From assembly GCA_029879595.1 (NCBI GenBank), contig JAOUPZ010000193.1, positions 1 through 6,147 of the forward strand: a DNA stretch of 6,147 nucleotides. The letters are read 5' to 3'. Below, piece after piece: positions 4,210 through 6,147 of the stretch. The position numbers were made by a program, and so were the translations under genes. The stretch is from Deltaproteobacteria bacterium (GTDB lineage: Bacteria > SAR324 > JACQKK01). The notes under the pieces were generated by a model that was not told the origin of the DNA, did no database searches, and worked only from the letters and a program-made list of their open reading frames with translations. Within the stretch, counting starts at the first letter, position 1. Each line of letters begins with the position of its first letter.

Positions 4210-5361
4210 TCAGACCCCGCTGGCCATCCTCTGTGCCGGTACGGGGAAGAACAGGCTGAAGCTTGTTCCCCGGCCTTCCTGGCTGTGTACCATAATCCGT
4301 CCATTGTGCGTTTCCATGATCCTGCGGACCATGAACAGCCCCAGACCGGTTCCCGTGTCCTTGTCCTTGGTGGTAAAAAACGGGTCGAAGACCCTTCTCA
4401 GCACTTCCGGGTTGATGCCCGTGCCGGTGTCACTGATGCTGATCCGCAGAAACTCGCCGGAAAAGGGGGCGCCAAAGACGTCCGTTTCTTCAACCTCCGC
4501 CATGTGTTCCGCGTCCAGGTGAATATCACCGCCGTGGGGCATGGCATGGGTTGCGTTGATGACAATATTCAGTATGGCCATGGTGACCTGATTGGAGTCC
4601 AGCATCAGCATGGGCAGTGAGGGGGGCACATTCCTGTGGAACCCGATGTGCCTTTTGAACATGGGCTGAGCCAGCTTGGCAACCTCGGAAAACACCCTGT
4701 CCACCGGGGCGAGCACTTTTTTGGCTCCTTCTCCCCTGGTGACGGCGAGCATGCGGCGCACCAGGTCCCTGGCGTGCAGAGTGGAGTCGATTATTCCCTT
4801 CAGGTACCGCTGCAGATCCCCGGTGGAAATGGTGTCCTTGTCCCGGATAAGTTCTGCGAACCCCATGATGGGAGTGAGGGTGTTGTTGAGGTCGTGGGCT
4901 ATCCCGCCGGCAAGAAGCCCCATCGATTCCAGATTGTTGTCAATGGCCTTGTTGTATCCATGTCCTTCCAGGGCGGTGAGGTCTCTTTGTACCGAGATGT
5001 GGTGGGTGACCAGCCCCTCCTCGTTGCGGCAGCGGAAGATGCTTGAGGCCACGCGAAAAACCGAGCCGTCCTTGGCCTTGTTGTAAAGCGAGCCGTTCCA
5101 TATCTGGTTGATATCAAGCTCCATCTGTATCTGCTTGCGCTGGGCCTCTGTCTGCCTCACTCCCGAGTAGTTGAACAATCCCCGGCCAATTACTTCCTCT
5201 CTGTCGAAGCCTGATCTTTTCTCAAATGAAAGATTGACGTAGATGACCCTGTAGGCCAGATCGGTAACCAGCACAATTTCCGGCTTGTCTTCGAATATGG
5301 AGGCCAGATTGGTGATCAGCGGAATCGCCACCCCAAAATCCATTTCACTTTGGCTCATCAT
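4210..5361 (-). CDS. Soluble PAS-domain sensor histidine kinase
   Basis: This 383-residue two-component kinase has no transmembrane segment or signal peptide, so it senses a cytoplasmic cue. A PAS domain spans about 22-130 (VLVTDLAYRVIYVNLSFEKRSGF, then the KAKDGSVF and HHISVQRDLT parts). The HisKA dimerisation helix carries GGIAHDLNN with the phospho-accepting H156. The HATPase domain has the N-box with N265 and N269, the G1 box DTGTGI (311-316), the F-box FDPFFTTK (325-332) and the G2 box GTGLGL (337-342). All catalytic boxes are intact. The H-box and ATPase style resemble orphan PAS hybrid-type kinases, but no receiver domain is fused and no response regulator gene is in the window. ATG 5361 has AGGA 7 bases upstream, through an A7 run. 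It lies 158 bases downstream of cheW on the same strand, so co-transcription is possible but the gap contains hairpins. Confidence 0.95.
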   Translation of the reverse strand: MMSQSEMDFGVAIPLITNLASIFEDKPEIVLVTDLAYRVIYVNLSFEKRSGFDREEVIGRGLFNYSGVRQTEAQRKQIQMELDINQIWNGSLYNKAKDGSVFRVASSIFRCRNEEGLVTHHISVQRDLTALEGHGYNKAIDNNLESMGLLAGGIAHDLNNTLTPIMGFAELIRDKDTISTGDLQRYLKGIIDSTLHARDLVRRMLAVTRGEGAKKVLAPVDRVFSEVAKLAQPMFKRHIGFHRNVPPSLPMLMLDSNQVTMAILNIVINATHAMPHGGDIHLDAEHMAEVEETDVFGAPFSGEFLRISISDTGTGINPEVLRRVFDPFFTTKDKDTGTGLGLFMVRRIMETHNGRIMVHSQEGRGTSFSLFFPVPAQRMASGV

Positions 5362-5430
5362 CTTTTTTTCCTGTTCCGATAATATTCGTTGAACTGCATA
5401 AATGTTTTTGGCCCTGCTGGTGCGGGGTGT

Positions 5431-5447
5431 CTTTCGGACCCCGAAAG
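5431..5447. other. Hairpin in the cheW-kinase gap
   Basis: CTTTCGG (5431-5437) and CCGAAAG (5441-5447) pair perfectly over 7 bp around a 3-base loop. It sits between the cheW stop and the kinase start. No T-run follows on the minus strand. It may act as an mRNA processing or stability element, or be part of an inefficient terminator. Confidence 0.45.
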
Positions 5448-5475
5448 AAATTGCTGCCCGGCCCGCTCAGGCGGT

Positions 5476-5509
5476 GCCAGCTGTTCCGTTGCCGGAACAG
5501 CCGACTGGC
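5476..5509. other. Long hairpin just downstream of cheW
   Basis: GCTGTTCCG (5480-5488) and CGGAACAGC (5493-5501) form a perfect 9-bp stem with loop TTGC. Flanking GCCA (5476-5479) and TGGC (5506-5509) add an outer 4-bp stem across a 4-base bulge. It lies 10 to 20 bases after the cheW stop, where a terminator or 3'-end stabilising element would be expected. The minus strand continues without a T-run, so rho-independent termination is not supported. Confidence 0.5.
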
Positions 5510-5519
5510 CTACAGTCTG

Positions 5520-6065
5520 CTAGTTCAGCACGCTTTCCTGCGTTTTTTCCCCGGAGACCTTTTGGGCGATCCGCTTCAGGCTTTCCACCTTGTCGCGGCT
5601 GAGAACCGAGTCAATGTCCAGCAGGATTTTCACCTGGTCATTCACAACACCCACGCACTTGATGAAGTCTTCCTGGCAGCTGAGGCCGAAACTCGGCTTG
5701 GGCTGGATGGAAGAGGAAGGAACATCCAGAACCTCGGCCACCTCGTCAACCACCATGCCCACCTTGACGGTGCGGTTCTGGCCGGCCAGTTCCACCACGA
5801 TGATGCAGGTCTTTTCAGTGTCCTGCTGGGTGTTCATGCCAAAGCGCATCCGGAGGTCGATGGTAGGGACGATCACGCCGCGGAGATTTACCACGCCGCG
5901 CACATACTCGTAGGTCATGGGAAGCTTTGTTATATCCATCATTCCCACGATTTCCTGAACCCGCAGAATCTCAATGCCGAACTCCTCATTGCCCATTTTG
6001 AAGGTCAGGTACTTGCCGCCGAAGAGGGCGAGATTCTCAATTTCTGTGTTTATATGTTCAGTCAT
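5520..6065 (-). CDS. cheW: Chemotaxis coupling protein CheW
   Basis: This 181-residue protein is a single CheW domain, slightly longer than E. coli CheW (167). CheW is the cytoplasmic adaptor that joins methyl-accepting chemotaxis receptors to the kinase CheA in receptor arrays. The domain starts at about residue 17 (GGKYLTFKMGNEEFGIEI), with RVQEIVG (35-41) and the hallmark YVRGVVNLRGVIVPTIDLR (54-72). It contains the conserved Arg62 that in E. coli CheW contributes to receptor binding. The second half, VGMVVDEVAEVLDV and the KCVGVV-x-DQVKILLDID segment, is also typical. The C-terminal tail after about 165 is charged. ATG 6065 follows the short gap after the partial upstream gene, with only a weak ribosome site, so coupling is possible. 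CheA is not in the window, so whether this serves flagellar chemotaxis or another pathway cannot be told. Confidence 0.96.
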   Translation of the reverse strand: MTEHINTEIENLALFGGKYLTFKMGNEEFGIEILRVQEIVGMMDITKLPMTYEYVRGVVNLRGVIVPTIDLRMRFGMNTQQDTEKTCIIVVELAGQNRTVKVGMVVDEVAEVLDVPSSSIQPKPSFGLSCQEDFIKCVGVVNDQVKILLDIDSVLSRDKVESLKRIAQKVSGEKTQESVLN

Positions 6066-6102
6066 TAATTTCGCTCTGTAGTAAATATCCTGGGTTCATG
6101 AT

Positions 6103-6147
6103 TTAGGGATTGCGGCCTTTGGCCTTCGCCGCACCCTTCTCGCGTTC
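6103..6147 (-). CDS. C-terminal end of an unidentified upstream gene (truncated by the window)
   Basis: Read from the right edge on the minus strand, the frame is open for 14 codons and ends at TAA (6105-6103). The tail is basic and alanine/glycine/lysine rich (EREKGAAKAKGRNP), with GC-rich third positions. It would end 37 bases before the cheW start, suggesting an operon. A second frame is open until it overlaps the cheW ATG, but has poor codon composition. A basic tail next to cheW could belong to a chemotaxis receptor or other che protein, but the fragment is too short to identify. Confidence 0.35.
   Translation of the reverse strand, partial: EREKGAAKAKGRNP

Noticed and set aside
4111..4620. 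Open frame of 169 codons on the plus strand
   Set aside because: It lies antisense to the catalytic domain of the histidine kinase, whose boxes are intact, so it is a shadow.
5427..6068. Open frame of 213 codons on the plus strand
   Set aside because: It is antisense to cheW over its whole useful length; its His- and Leu-rich composition is a by-product of the opposite frame.

Overview
This window runs from the end of a Mu-like prophage into ordinary chromosome. Gene content and style (an IHF/HU-type protein ending in the GRNPKTG...LRE pattern, an LLM-family oxidoreductase, a soluble PAS histidine kinase, CheW, GC-rich third positions) suggest a Gram-negative bacterium, probably a deltaproteobacterium/Desulfobacterota. 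That placement is an inference from protein style only; there is no rRNA here.

Bases 1-1106 are prophage-derived. The first 77 bases are the glycine-rich C-terminal end of a protein that looks like a tail fibre. It is followed by com (173-379) and mom (342-1106). In phage Mu the same order, fibre genes then com-mom, lies at the right end of the genome. Mom makes an unusual adenine modification that shields phage DNA from restriction, and Com is the zinc-finger RNA-binding protein that switches on mom translation. The control element is visible: a 12-position stem-loop (314-345) whose 3' arm holds part of the Shine-Dalgarno sequence and the GTG start of mom. The prophage boundary probably lies between about 1107 and 1190, where three GGCAACA repeats occur at exact 11-base spacing.

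Bases 1191-1402 form a complete minus-strand tRNA transcription unit: a near-consensus promoter (1374-1402), a short leader that is almost entirely a 10-bp hairpin (1336-1365), an elongator-type tRNA-Met(CAT) (1258-1331) and an intrinsic terminator (1191-1223). Bases 1405-1720 hold a possible 43-residue ORF, a plausible plus-strand promoter, and a potentially structured leader for the IHF/HU-family gene at 1721-1996.

Bases 2142-3170 (minus) encode an LLM-class (F420 or flavin dependent) oxidoreductase. A TPR-like helical-repeat protein (3395-4192, plus) is divergent from it. A minus-strand signalling cluster follows, read right to left: the tail of an unidentified upstream gene (6103-6147), cheW (5520-6065), then a soluble PAS-HisKA-HATPase histidine kinase (4210-5361). 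The kinase converges on the TPR gene with only a 17-base gap. The most notable element is the com-mom translational switch, followed by the unexplained repeats and structured segments around the tRNA and the IHF leader.
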